Positions 35,611 to 46,502 of a DNA stretch of 64,000 bases are shown here, piece by piece. Made by a program: the position numbers and the translations under genes. The first letter of the stretch is position 1. The number at the start of each line of letters is the position of its first letter. The DNA is from Candidatus Geothrix skivensis (lineage in GTDB: Bacteria; Acidobacteriota; Holophagae; Holophagales; Holophagaceae): assembly GCA_016721195.1 (NCBI GenBank), contig JADKIO010000009.1:1-64000 (forward strand). The letters are read 5' to 3'. The notes under the pieces were generated by a model. The model saw nothing but the letters and a program-made list of their open reading frames with translations. It made no database searches and was not told the origin of the DNA.

Positions 35611-36222
35611 TTAATTGGCATGCTTGTCCGGAAGGGACAAGAGCGTCAGAAGGGTGTTCAAGGCCCGTTTGGGGTCGGGCCTCCGCAGCGGCGGGCCGTC
35701 GGCTGGCAGGGAAGCCAGGAAGGCCAGGTGCTGGAGGGTACCGATGACCGGGATCAAGAGATCCTCAGGGGCGAGGTCATTACGGATTTGTCCTGCCTCC
35801 GAGGCCTCCTTGAGAATGCTCACCAGGTAGGTACGGGTTTGACGGACAAGCCCTCGGATCGTGGCGGCAGCATTTTCCGGCAAGGCCTTGGCGAATTGGT
35901 CCGAGAAGATGAGGCGGCCACACCCCGTGTTCCGCCCCAACACTTCCGTCCTGGCCAGGAAGAGATGTGAAAGCCGCTCCAGGGGTGGCAGCGCCGGATC
36001 TGGGAACGCGGCCCCGATCAATTCCACCACCCGGTGGGCCACCTCCTCTAGGATCTCATCCCGGGACGCGAAATGCCGAAACGGCGCCCCCGGGCTCAGG
36101 CCCAGCTCCGCCGCAAGGGTGGCCATGGTCAGCGCCGTGATACCCCGCTCCCCGATGATCCGTAGCGCCGCATCCGCGATTTCCGTGCGCTTGGCGGTGG
36201 TCTGTCGAGTCGAGACGATCAT
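35611..36222 (-). CDS. TetR/AcrR family regulator leading the norZ cluster
   Basis: 203 residues. HTH RTEIADAALRIIGERGITAL, LGLSPGAPFRHFASRDEILE. The C-terminal ligand domain is divergent. It is a paralogue of the TetR at 36443-37042 with an almost identical recognition helix (SxGAPFRHFxSRDEILE), so both should read the same operator. A perfect palindrome lies in its promoter (36292-36311). First gene of the run TetR-cupin-DUF6448-ndh-norZ. Confidence 0.9.
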   Translation of the reverse strand: MIVSTRQTTAKRTEIADAALRIIGERGITALTMATLAAELGLSPGAPFRHFASRDEILEEVAHRVVELIGAAFPDPALPPLERLSHLFLARTEVLGRNTGCGRLIFSDQFAKALPENAAATIRGLVRQTRTYLVSILKEASEAGQIRNDLAPEDLLIPVIGTLQHLAFLASLPADGPPLRRPDPKRALNTLLTLLSLPDKHAN

Positions 36223-36288
36223 GCGGATTCACCTGGGAGGGCTGGGTTCGGTTCAAGGAGAGGGCCAGACGAATCGGCCGTTAGAAAC

Positions 36289-36316
36289 AATGTAAGTAAA
36301 TAAATACTTACGTCAA
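36289..36316 (-). promoter_or_regulatory. Promoter and TetR operator for the norZ cluster
   Basis: On the minus strand: TTGACG (36316-36311), 16-base spacer, TACATT (36294-36289). The spacer and -10 edge coincide with a perfect palindrome GTAAGTA-6-TACTTAC (36292-36311). A bound TetR would block RNA polymerase. Matches the plus-strand promoter at 36409-36436 in layout and most bases. Confidence 0.75.
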
Positions 36317-36408
36317 GCGATACGATGACAAATTTTGTAAATCATCTTTTAATTAGTCTTATATTTTTATTTTGTGGTTTGAATCAAATGAGGCAGTTAT
36401 TCATTTTC

Positions 36409-36436
36409 TTGACATGAGTAACTACTTACTTACAAT
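36409..36436 (+). promoter_or_regulatory. Promoter and TetR operator for the efflux operon
   Basis: TTGACA (36409-36414), 16-base spacer, TACAAT (36431-36436). The operator ATGAGTA-6-TACTTAC (36414-36433) is an imperfect version of the palindrome at 36292-36311, placed identically relative to the -35 and -10 boxes. 22 of 28 positions match the divergent promoter. The start codon is only 6 bases past the -10, implying a leaderless mRNA. Confidence 0.75.
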
Positions 36437-36442
36437 CGAATC

Positions 36443-37042
36443 ATGCGCGACCCTCTCCTACCCCTCACCCCCAAACAGACTGAAATTGCCGACGCGGCCC
36501 TGAAGATCATCGGGGAGCGGGGCATCGTCGCCCTCACCACGGCCTCCCTGGCCCAGGAACTGGGGGTCAGTTCTGGCGCGCCTTTCCGGCACTTCGAGTC
36601 CAGGGATGAGATCCTCGAAGCCGCCACCCAGCGCGTTGCGGACATGGTGGCCGACACCTACCCCAAGACCCTCCTGCCCCCTCTGGAGCGCCTTCAGGCC
36701 CTCTTCCTGGCGCGGGTCCAGACGGTGGGGCAACAGGTCGGGGTGGCGCGTTTCATCTTCTCCGAGCAGTTCGCCCTGGCCCTGCCTCCCGCGGCCGCTG
36801 AACGGATGCTCGATCTGGTGAGGGGCACGCGGGCCTTTGTGCTCAAGGCCTTGGAAGAGGGGATTGAACGTGGGGAGATCCGGAAGGACCTGCCACCAAA
36901 GGCACTGCTGCCCATCGTGCTGGGCAGCCTCCAGCATCTGGTGTTCCTGAACGCCCTGCCGTCAGAGCTCGGCAAGGTGCCCAAGGCCACCGAGGTCTTC
37001 GCAAGCCTGGCCTGCCTCCTCGCCCCCGAACGGAGTCATTGA
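36443..37042 (+). CDS. TetR/AcrR family regulator of the ABC efflux operon
   Basis: 199 residues. HTH QTEIADAALKIIGERGIVAL, LGVSSGAPFRHFESRDEILE. Paralogue of the divergent TetR at 35611. No ribosome-binding site fits before ATG 36443 because the -10 box ends at 36436, so translation is probably leaderless. The adaptor gene follows after 1 base. Predicted to autorepress and to control the efflux genes. Confidence 0.9.
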   Translation: MRDPLLPLTPKQTEIADAALKIIGERGIVALTTASLAQELGVSSGAPFRHFESRDEILEAATQRVADMVADTYPKTLLPPLERLQALFLARVQTVGQQVGVARFIFSEQFALALPPAAAERMLDLVRGTRAFVLKALEEGIERGEIRKDLPPKALLPIVLGSLQHLVFLNALPSELGKVPKATEVFASLACLLAPERSH

Positions 37043-37043
37043 T

Positions 37044-38210
37044 ATGAACCTGCCTGAATTCACCCAAAAGCCCCTGTTCCGTCGCCTGGTCATGGTGCCG
37101 CCCGGTCTCCTCCTGCTGGTCCTGGGGGCCCGCTTCCTCGTACCCGTGGACGCCTTGGGTGCCACCGTGAACTGGGGCCCGGTCTCGATGGATGTCCGAG
37201 GCACCGGCACCCTCGAAAGCGTGCAGGAGGTGCCTCTGGCCTTCAAGGTCGGGGGGCGCATCCTGGAACTTCCCCTGGACGAGGGGAGCCCCATCACAAA
37301 GGGCCAAGTGCTGGGCCGCTTGGATCCCAATGATCTAAGAGAGCAACTGGCTGTGGCCCAGGCTGCCCGGGGATCCGCACAGGCTGGCATAGGGAAGGCC
37401 ACCGCGGATCTTGAACAGGCCCTAGCCACTCAAGCGCGCACCCGCTCGGATTTCAAGCGGGTGCAGCGCCTCCAGACGGAGGGCATCCTGAGCCGCGCAG
37501 ATTTGGACGCTGCCCAGGAACGACTGAAGGTGGCCGAGGCGGTGGTCCAGGCCGTGGGCGCGGCGGGCACCCAGGCCCGGAGTGGCGAATCCCAGGCGAA
37601 GGGCACGGAGGCCCTCCAGCGGCTGGCCTTCGAAGAAGGCCGCCTACTCAGCCCCGTGGACGGCCTGCTGACCCGTCGCCTCCGGGAGCCAGGCAACATC
37701 GTTCCCTCAGGAACCCCCGTCCTCACAGTGATCAGCACCCGCAAACTGTGGGTGAGAGCCTGGGTGGATGAAACCTCCCTGGGGGATCTGCGCCTGGGAC
37801 AACCCGCTCAAGTGGCGTTGCGCTCCCATCCGGGGCAGGTGTTCCCAGGCCGGGTCGACCGGATTGGACGGCAGGCCGATCGGCAAACCCATGAGCTGCT
37901 GGTGGACGTGGAATTGCTCAAATTGCCCGAAGGATTCGCCGTGGGCCAGCGGGCAGACGTGCGCATCAGTGTGGCCGGCAAGGCGAATACCTTGCGTGTA
38001 CCAGCTTCCTTCCTGGATCAGAAAACCCGCACCTGCTCTGTGCAAAAGGGGGGACGCATCCACCGGGTGGCAGTGAAGGTGGGCTTCACCGGAAGTGACT
38101 TCGTGGAAATCCAAGACGGTCTCCAGGCCGGGGATCAGGTGCTTCGATCACCTGAGGAGGGGAAGGCGCTGCCCTCCCTTCGCCGCGTGCAGGTGAAGGC
38201 AGACATATGA
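37044..38210 (+). CDS. HlyD/MacA/DevB-type periplasmic adaptor of ABC exporter
   Basis: 388 residues. N-terminal membrane helix (LVMVPPGLLLLVLGARFLV), lipoyl/barrel-sandwich half (VQEVPLAFKVGGRILELPLD), a long alpha-hairpin (residues ~100-190, AQAARGSAQAGIGKATADLE), the second lipoyl half (LLSPVDGLLTRRLREPGNIV) and beta-barrel. The stop overlaps the permease start by 4 bases. Would link the inner-membrane ABC transporter to an outer-membrane channel; no channel gene is nearby. Confidence 0.9.
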   Translation: MNLPEFTQKPLFRRLVMVPPGLLLLVLGARFLVPVDALGATVNWGPVSMDVRGTGTLESVQEVPLAFKVGGRILELPLDEGSPITKGQVLGRLDPNDLREQLAVAQAARGSAQAGIGKATADLEQALATQARTRSDFKRVQRLQTEGILSRADLDAAQERLKVAEAVVQAVGAAGTQARSGESQAKGTEALQRLAFEEGRLLSPVDGLLTRRLREPGNIVPSGTPVLTVISTRKLWVRAWVDETSLGDLRLGQPAQVALRSHPGQVFPGRVDRIGRQADRQTHELLVDVELLKLPEGFAVGQRADVRISVAGKANTLRVPASFLDQKTRTCSVQKGGRIHRVAVKVGFTGSDFVEIQDGLQAGDQVLRSPEEGKALPSLRRVQVKADI

Positions 38211-39415
38211 ACCTTGCGATGAAAGATCTCCGGCGCCAAAAGGTCAGCTTCTCGGCCACGGCCCTGGGCCTCGGCCTGCTCTTCGCCATCGTTCTGGCCA
38301 TGGGCGGTATTTATCGCGGCTTGGTGGAGGATGCCACCCTGCTGGTGGATCACCTCGGTGCCGATATCTGGGTGGTTCAACGCGACACCCGTGGGCCCTT
38401 CGCAGAGCGATCCACCGTGCCCCCGGCCCTGGAAGATCGGTTGAGGGCTCAGGCAGGGGTGGCCTCAGCCCGAAGTTTCAGCACAGCCACCATCCAGCGA
38501 ATCGTTGGGGCACGCAGCCTGCGTATGACAGTCGTGGGCCTCAGTTGGCCCGAGGATAAGGGCCAGGCTCTCCCTCTGGTGTCCGGACGGCACCTGCGGG
38601 ATCCGCATCGGGAAGTCATTGCCGATCGAAGCCTGGGGCTGGCCTTGGGGGAGATCCTTCCACTCGGTGATGAAACCTTCCGGGTTGTGGGGCTCACCCA
38701 GGGCATGCTGTCCTCCGGTGGGGATGGTCTGGTCTTCAGCACGGAACTGGATGCCCGGGCGATCCTCAACTGGCAGGCTCCCGAAGCCAAGCGGGTCGAA
38801 CGGGAGGGCCGATTGGCTCGCTTGGCTGGTACCGAACTGGACTCGATCTCGAATCAGGATCGGCTTCGGGACGAGCGCTTCAGCCCGCCCACCCTGGCGC
38901 CATTCCCGGCGAATGCCATCCTGGTGAACCTGCGGCCAGGCGCATCCATAGAAGAAGTCCAGCGTGGCTTGGAGGCATGGCCCGATGTGACGGCCTACAC
39001 CGCCCAAGAGCAGCGGGACCTCCTGCTCAAGGGTGTGGTGGAGAAGTCCCGGAAGCAGATCGGTCTCTTTCGGGCTTTGCTGGCCATCGTTTCGGGCATC
39101 GTGGTCACCCTGATTCTGTACAACATGACCGTGGCGAAAACCCACGATATTGCGCTCCTCAAACTCTTGGGAGCCCGAAGTTCCGTGGTCGTAAAGTTGG
39201 TTCTGAATCAAGGCCTTTTGCTTGGAGCCCTTGGCTACGGCTTCGCCATTCTCATCGCCAAGTTCCTATTTCCCCTGTTCCCAAGGCGGGTGTTGCTGGG
39301 GCCCGGAGAATACCTTGGGGTCGGCATGCTGGTCTTGATCCTGGTGACACTGGCAAGTGCGGCAGGGATCGTGCGGGCCCTGCGAATCCCGCCCACCCTC
39401 ATTCTGGCGGGGTGA
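38207..39415 (+). CDS. FtsX/MacB/DevC-type ABC transporter permease
   Basis: 402 residues: an N-terminal helix (SATALGLGLLFAIVLAMGGI), a large periplasmic MacB-PCD domain (residues ~45-260) and three C-terminal helices (LLAIVSGIVVTLILYNMTVA, LLLGALGYGFAILIAKFLFP, LGVGMLVLILVTLASAAGIV). KTHDIALLKLLGARSSVVVK is the coupling-helix signature. Four-helix topology with adaptor-permease-ATPase gene order resembles DevBCA. Substrate unknown. Confidence 0.9.
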   Translation: MNLAMKDLRRQKVSFSATALGLGLLFAIVLAMGGIYRGLVEDATLLVDHLGADIWVVQRDTRGPFAERSTVPPALEDRLRAQAGVASARSFSTATIQRIVGARSLRMTVVGLSWPEDKGQALPLVSGRHLRDPHREVIADRSLGLALGEILPLGDETFRVVGLTQGMLSSGGDGLVFSTELDARAILNWQAPEAKRVEREGRLARLAGTELDSISNQDRLRDERFSPPTLAPFPANAILVNLRPGASIEEVQRGLEAWPDVTAYTAQEQRDLLLKGVVEKSRKQIGLFRALLAIVSGIVVTLILYNMTVAKTHDIALLKLLGARSSVVVKLVLNQGLLLGALGYGFAILIAKFLFPLFPRRVLLGPGEYLGVGMLVLILVTLASAAGIVRALRIPPTLILAG

Positions 39416-39418
39416 TCC

Positions 39419-40111
39419 ATGGAAGCCGTTCGCGCTGAAAACCTATTTAAGACCTACGGGCACGGGGCCACGGAAGTGAAGGCCCTGCTCGGAGTCTCCA
39501 TGGTTGCCCATGCCGGAGAAGTTGTGGCCCTGCTGGGCCCAAGTGGCTCTGGCAAATCCACCCTGCTTACAGGCCTGGGCCTGCTCAATCCACCCGAGAA
39601 GGGCACAATCGACCTCATGGGAGAGCGAGTCTTGGAGGATGGTAAGGCCTTTGGTGACCTGGCGGCCCTGCGCCGCTCCCGCATCGGGTTCGTGTTTCAG
39701 AAATCAAACCTGATCCCCTTTTTGTCGGCCCACGAGAATGTCCGCCTGATCCTGGCCCTTAACGACCAGATGGGCCCGGAGACCTACACCCGATCGCAGG
39801 AACTGCTCGAGTATCTGGGCGTCGGAAACCGGAGCCGCCATTTTCCGGAAGAGCTCTCCGGCGGTGAACAACAGCGGGTTGCCATCGCCCGGGCCCTTGC
39901 GCCTGCGCCACCACTCATCCTTGCCGACGAACCCACCGCGGCCCTGGACAGTCAGCGGGGTCGGGCCGTCATGGAACTGTTTCGAAAGGTGGCCCGCGAG
40001 CAGGGCACGGCTGTGGTGGTGGTCACCCACGACCATCGGACACTGGATGTCTTCGACACCATCTACGAGATGGAGGATGGCGTACTGAGCCGGGCAGAAA
40101 AAACCGCTTGA
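39419..40111 (+). CDS. LolD/MacB/DevA-type ABC transporter ATPase
   Basis: 230 residues. Walker A LLGPSGSGKSTLLTGLG, Q-loop IGFVFQKSNLIPFLSAHENV, signature ELSGGEQQRVAIARAL, Walker B LILADEPTAALDSQRG, H-loop VVVVTHDHRTLDVFD. Starts 3 bases after the permease stop. Energises export by the complex with the two preceding genes. Confidence 0.95.
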   Translation: MEAVRAENLFKTYGHGATEVKALLGVSMVAHAGEVVALLGPSGSGKSTLLTGLGLLNPPEKGTIDLMGERVLEDGKAFGDLAALRRSRIGFVFQKSNLIPFLSAHENVRLILALNDQMGPETYTRSQELLEYLGVGNRSRHFPEELSGGEQQRVAIARALAPAPPLILADEPTAALDSQRGRAVMELFRKVAREQGTAVVVVTHDHRTLDVFDTIYEMEDGVLSRAEKTA

Positions 40112-40185
40112 AGCCTTCTTCCGCCTCCAACTCCAGTTTGATTCCCGGGGCCTGCAGTTCGGCCACAATTTGAAAGAGTGCCCGC

Positions 40186-40653
40186 ATGTTCAAGACCAGC
40201 AGGATCAGTTATGGGGGAAGCGCCGCCATCGCCACAAGCATGGCCCTGGTCAGTGGTCTGGGTGCGGCGGGGGCCATGAAGCCGGTGGTGGCCAGCGCCC
40301 TTCTCATCGCTGCGCTCGCCGACAACCTTACAGACTCACTGAGCATCCACATATTCCAGGAATCCGAACAACTTGACCAGAAGGAGGCCTTCGCCGGCAC
40401 GGTGTCAAACTTCGTCACACGACTGCTGGTCTGCCTCAGTTTCATCCTACTGGTCTGGCTCTTGCCGGTTTCGGTGGCCCTCGGGCTTATCATCGCCTGG
40501 GGCATGTTGCTACTTGCCGCACTGACCTTCCTGGTGGCCCGCGAACGAAAAGTGGGAGCCTTTCTCGAAGTCGTCAAACATCTACTGGTGGCTGCCTCAG
40601 TCGTGGTCGTAAGTAAGGCTATCGGGTCTTGGATCAGCACCGCCCTCAAGTAG
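40186..40653 (+). CDS. VIT1/CCC1-like integral membrane protein
   Basis: 155 residues with about four to five hydrophobic helices. The start (ISYGGSAAIATSMALVSGLG) and ALLIAALADNLTDSLSIHIF resemble the first helices of vacuolar iron transporter-like proteins, and TVSNFVTRLLVCLSFILLVW the later ones. The metal-binding cytoplasmic loop of VIT1 is not obvious, so iron or manganese transport is a guess. Confidence 0.6.
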   Translation: MFKTSRISYGGSAAIATSMALVSGLGAAGAMKPVVASALLIAALADNLTDSLSIHIFQESEQLDQKEAFAGTVSNFVTRLLVCLSFILLVWLLPVSVALGLIIAWGMLLLAALTFLVARERKVGAFLEVVKHLLVAASVVVVSKAIGSWISTALK

Positions 40654-40727
40654 TCATGTGGGATGGGTTCATGCCAGCCTTTTAGTGGTTTCTTCCCTTT
40701 TTTCCTAAAATCAGCGAGGAGGCATGA

Positions 40728-41231
40728 ATGAAGGTGCTGGGCATCGTCGGCTGGAGTGGAAGCGGCAAGACGAGCCTGCTGGTTGAGGTTCTACCGATCC
40801 TCAAGGAGCATGGCCTCAAGGTCTCGACCATGAAGCATGCCCATCACCGTTTTGATGTAGACAAGCCTGGCAAGGACTCCTTCCGCCATAGAGAGGCCGG
40901 GGCCTCGGAGGTCCTGGTCGTCACCTCATCCCGGTGGGTGCTGATGCACGAATCACGCGAGGAGCCCGAGCCCAGCATCGAATCCCTGATCGAACGCATG
41001 ACGCCTGTAGACCTGCTTCTCATCGAGGGTTTCAAGACCCACCACCACCCCAAGCTGGAAATCCATCGTGACTCCGAGGGCAAGCCACTGCTCTGTCCCG
41101 AGGATCCTGAGATCGTGGCGGTCGCCAGCGATATACCTCTGCCGGGCTTGAAGATCCCTCGGCTGGACCTGAACGATCCAGTCGCTATCGCCGATTTCAT
41201 TCTTGCCTATACGGGTCTGAAACAGCCTTAA
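40728..41231 (+). CDS. mobB: Molybdopterin-guanine dinucleotide biosynthesis protein MobB
   Basis: 167-residue P-loop GTPase that assists MobA in making the bis-MGD cofactor. Walker A GIVGWSGSGKTSLLVEVLPI, STMKHAHHRFDVDKPGKDSF and REAGASEVLVVTSSRWVLMH are diagnostic, with LLLIEGFKTHHHPKLEIHR as Walker B. A GAGGAGG site precedes ATG 40728. It supplies cofactor to the two molybdoenzymes encoded downstream. Confidence 0.93.
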   Translation: MKVLGIVGWSGSGKTSLLVEVLPILKEHGLKVSTMKHAHHRFDVDKPGKDSFRHREAGASEVLVVTSSRWVLMHESREEPEPSIESLIERMTPVDLLLIEGFKTHHHPKLEIHRDSEGKPLLCPEDPEIVAVASDIPLPGLKIPRLDLNDPVAIADFILAYTGLKQP

Positions 41232-41443
41232 CCAAGTCGAGGTGCGAAGCGGAAGTCGCCCTCCTGGATGTTTCGTCACGCAATTGGCCCGATGGACTCA
41301 AACCCCATACTCAACAGGCACCCTGCCAGTATTGCCTTTCGGTCTCTCTCAACCTTACGCTTCCTCGGCTCATCCCTGCACCGCCCTGCAGGTAGGGCTT
41401 GGTCGGCTTCCCTTGTCGAGCCGCTGAAAGGATATGTATCGAT

Positions 41444-41905
41444 ATGACCCCATTCGCACGCGAACTCTTTGTGCTTCTTCACCTCCTGGGGGCAATCACA
41501 TGGTTTGGTGGGATGTGGTTCGCATACTTCTGCCTCCGCCCCGCTGCAGCCAAGTCACTCAATCCACCCGAACGCCTGCCTCTTTGGACGGCAACCTTCG
41601 AATACTTCCTCCGCTACATCGCCATCGCGGTGGTTGTCATTGTCATCAGTGGTTTCGCTCTCCTCCTCCAAGTAGGCATCCGGGTGGCCCCTGTTGGCTG
41701 GCTCGTTATGGCCGCACTCGGGATGGTCATGACGATGGTCTTCGGCTACGTCTACATAAGCCTCTTCCCAAGACTCCGAGCGCACTGCCTTGCTTCAGCT
41801 TGGCCAAGTGCTGCAATCGTCATGAACGAAATTCGTAGGCTAGTCGCTGTCAATCTCATCCTCGCCTTGTGCACAGTCGTTGCAGCCGTTTTTTCTCGAT
41901 ACTGA
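41444..41905 (+). CDS. CopD-like four-helix membrane protein
   Basis: 153 residues, four hydrophobic helices: LFVLLHLLGAITWFGGMWFA, YIAIAVVVIVISGFALLLQV, GWLVMAALGMVMTMVFGYVY, VNLILALCTVVAAVF. HLLGAITWFGGMWF with its histidine resembles CopD/YphA-like proteins, some of which bind haem. Start ATG 41444 follows GAAAGGA. Function unknown. Confidence 0.65.
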   Translation: MTPFARELFVLLHLLGAITWFGGMWFAYFCLRPAAAKSLNPPERLPLWTATFEYFLRYIAIAVVVIVISGFALLLQVGIRVAPVGWLVMAALGMVMTMVFGYVYISLFPRLRAHCLASAWPSAAIVMNEIRRLVAVNLILALCTVVAAVFSRY

Positions 41906-41975
41906 TTGAAGGCAATACCCCATCGGAAGAGTGGTTCAAGGCGTTCGTATGACCCTCATCACGCGGGTTAGGCTG

Positions 41976-42002
41976 TTGCAATCCAGGCACTGGTCCTATA
42001 AT
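41976..42002 (+). promoter_or_regulatory. Candidate promoter of the Rrf2/molybdoenzyme unit
   Basis: TTGCAA (41976-41981) and a perfect TATAAT (41997-42002) with a short 15-base spacer, 20 bases before the Rrf2 start codon. The short spacer suggests need for an activator. Confidence 0.4.
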
Positions 42003-42021
42003 TCAGAGTGAGGACTCCGAA

Positions 42022-42480
42022 ATGCTGTTCAACACCGCCACTGGATATGCTCTCCGCGCCCTTGCGGCCATGCCCGAGGACGGGAGCCACTGTTTTTCAA
42101 AGGATCTGGCTTCACGTCTCGACCTGCCTGCTCCCTACCTGGCCAAGATTCTCCAGTCCCTTGTTCAGGCCACCATCCTTGAATCCGTGCGGGGCCCCAA
42201 GGGTGGCTTCCGGATCACGAGACCCGCTCATCGAATCACTGTGGGTGAAGTGGTCACAGCTATCGAAGGCCCCAATTCTCTGGATGGCTGCGTCATGGGT
42301 TTCCCGGTCTGTAGCGGTGACCATCCCTGTCCACTTCACGATGCCTGGAGCGCCGTGAAGTCCCAGGTAGCCTCCTCGATGACCGAAGCCACCATTCGAG
42401 ATTTACAACTGATGGACTTGCGCAACTTGAAGGGACCCACCAAAAAACACTCACGAACAGGCCTTGCTTGTCCTCGTTGA
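42022..42480 (+). CDS. Rrf2 family iron-sulfur transcriptional regulator (upstream of molybdoenzyme operon)
   Basis: 152 residues. N-terminal winged helix (NTATGYALRALAAMPEDG, LDLPAPYLAKILQSLVQATI, SVRGPKGGFRITRPAHRITV) and a three-cysteine loop (GCVMGFPVCSGDHPCPLHDAW) as in cluster-binding Rrf2 proteins such as NsrR. NO or redox sensing and control of the adjacent operon are inferred. Paralogue at 62049. Confidence 0.9.
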   Translation: MLFNTATGYALRALAAMPEDGSHCFSKDLASRLDLPAPYLAKILQSLVQATILESVRGPKGGFRITRPAHRITVGEVVTAIEGPNSLDGCVMGFPVCSGDHPCPLHDAWSAVKSQVASSMTEATIRDLQLMDLRNLKGPTKKHSRTGLACPR

Positions 42481-42539
42481 TACCGTCACCTTTTGATTCC
42501 GGTTTCTGAAATTAAGACTGGGTCTCCTGGAGCCTTGCC

Positions 42540-43652
42540 ATGTCCTTGTCGGACCGCCTTGACCTCGAACCACGCCCACTGATTCGGGCTGCCCTTACCA
42601 CACTGGTTGTTTGTGGCGCCGTGGCTCTGGGCAGCCGATGGGGACGTTGGCTTGATCCCGCTCTGCTGGGCTACCTCCTGGCTACCCTGTTTGCCTGCTT
42701 CGGCGTGGCCTACCGCTATTTCACCTGGATCGAGCGGCCGGCCACTCGGATGTATTTCCAGCACACGGTTGGAACACTGCTCTCCCCCAAGGCCTTCAAG
42801 GCGCTCCCCCGCATGGCCGTCTTGGCCCTGGACCAAATGTTCCTGCAGCGCTTCATCGAGAAGCGATCGCTTCGCCGCTGGGGAGCCCACGCCCTCATCG
42901 CCTGGGGCTGCATGCTGGGTTTTGCCGTAACCATTCCGCTGGTGTTCGGGTGGATCCGCTTCACCAGCGAAGGTCTGAACTCCGCCCGGTACCAGGCCTG
43001 GTTGTTCGGCTTCCCGGCGGGGTCCTTCCCGCTCGACAGCTTCATGGCCTTCTGCAGCTTCCATGTTCTGGATCTGGCGGCCTTCATGGTGATCGCCGGC
43101 TGCGTGCTCAGCCTCATCCGTCGCAAGCAGGATGAAGGTGACACCGCCACACAACGTTTCGATCTGGACCTCCTGCCCCTGGTCCTGCTCATCGCCGTGA
43201 GCATGACGGGACTGATGCTCACCGCTTCCGAGAAGTGGCTACAGGGCCGCAACTTCGCCACCCTTTCCTTCCTGCACGAACTGACGGTGATTCTCATGCT
43301 GCTCGGGCTGCCCTTCGGCAAGCTCTTCCACGTCATCCAGCGGCCCGCCCAGCTCGGTGTCACCCTCTACAAGGCCGAGGGCGAAGCCGAGGGACGACTG
43401 GCCTGCAAGGGCTGCGGGACGCCCTTCATCCGGGCCAACCAGCGCCGCGATCTCGGCGCCCTCTGGAAGGAGCTGGACCTGGACGGCGCACAACATGGTG
43501 GGGGGGTTCATCACCTGGACCTCTGCCCCCGCTGCAAACGGCGGCTCGTCGCTAAAGCTCAGGGGGAACGTCTGCAGGGGGCCTTCGATCCCTTTGCCAC
43601 GATCCCTGTGCATGCCGAGCCCATCCTTGATTCCACCAGCATGAAGTCCTGA
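42540..43652 (+). CDS. Cytochrome-b/DsrM-NarI-like membrane subunit with C-terminal zinc-ribbon
   Basis: 370 residues. About six membrane helices (LIRAALTTLVVCGAVALGSR, GYLLATLFACFGVAYRYFTW, WGAHALIAWGCMLGFAVTIP, FCSFHVLDLAAFMVIAGCVL, LLPLVLLIAVSMTGLMLTAS, LSFLHELTVILMLLGLPFGK) with histidines placed as haem-b ligands. The soluble tail has CKGCG and CPRC pairs (a zinc-ribbon or rubredoxin-like knuckle). First gene of the molybdoenzyme operon, so it likely oxidises quinol and passes electrons to the ferredoxin or Rieske subunit. Exact family unclear. Confidence 0.7.
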   Translation: MSLSDRLDLEPRPLIRAALTTLVVCGAVALGSRWGRWLDPALLGYLLATLFACFGVAYRYFTWIERPATRMYFQHTVGTLLSPKAFKALPRMAVLALDQMFLQRFIEKRSLRRWGAHALIAWGCMLGFAVTIPLVFGWIRFTSEGLNSARYQAWLFGFPAGSFPLDSFMAFCSFHVLDLAAFMVIAGCVLSLIRRKQDEGDTATQRFDLDLLPLVLLIAVSMTGLMLTASEKWLQGRNFATLSFLHELTVILMLLGLPFGKLFHVIQRPAQLGVTLYKAEGEAEGRLACKGCGTPFIRANQRRDLGALWKELDLDGAQHGGGVHHLDLCPRCKRRLVAKAQGERLQGAFDPFATIPVHAEPILDSTSMKS

Positions 43653-43659
43653 GGTTTTC

Positions 43660-45920
<2,261 letters not shown>

Positions 45921-45921
<1 letters not shown>

Positions 45922-46502
45922 TGGTGCCCCAGGACTACGGCTTTTTCATCGACCCTCAGCGCTGCATCGGCTGCCGCTCCTGCGTGGGCGCCTGCGCGGA
46001 GTGCGGCACTCACCGAGGGCGGTCCATGATCCATCTCGACGAGATGGATCGCTTCAACAGCACCCAGACTGTGCCCACCGTCTGCATGCACTGCGAAGAT
46101 CCCATCTGTGCCCAGGTCTGCCCTTCGGACGCGATCAAGCGCAGTGAGGATGGCGTCGTCCACGCGGCCCAGAAACCCCGCTGCATCGGCTGCCAGAATT
46201 GCGAGCTGAGTTGCCCCTTCGGCATTCCCATCGTCTTCTCGGGCCTCGAGCAGATGCTCAAGTGCGACCTCTGCTACGACCGGACCTCTGTGGGCCACAA
46301 GCCCATGTGCGCCACGGTCTGCCCCAGCCAGGCCCTGCTATTTGTGCGCAAGGATGAGGTGGCGAACCTGCGCAAGAACAAGCCCCTGCGCGATTTCCTC
46401 ATTGGTGCCGTGCACGTGAAGACGAAGAACGCCCTCATGGTGCCGGATCCTGAGACACCGCTGCACCTTGACGCAGCATTACTCATCGACGGAGGCTACT
46501 GA
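45921..46502 (+). CDS. Four-cluster 4Fe-4S ferredoxin subunit (HycB/NrfC-like)
   Basis: 193 residues with four cysteine quartets: CIGCRSCVGACAECG, CMHCEDPICAQVCPSDA, CIGCQNCELSCPFGIP and CDLCYDRTSVGHKPMCATVC. Electron-wiring subunit between the membrane protein and the molybdoenzyme. Overlaps both neighbours by one base. No signal peptide, consistent with a cytoplasmic complex. Confidence 0.92.
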
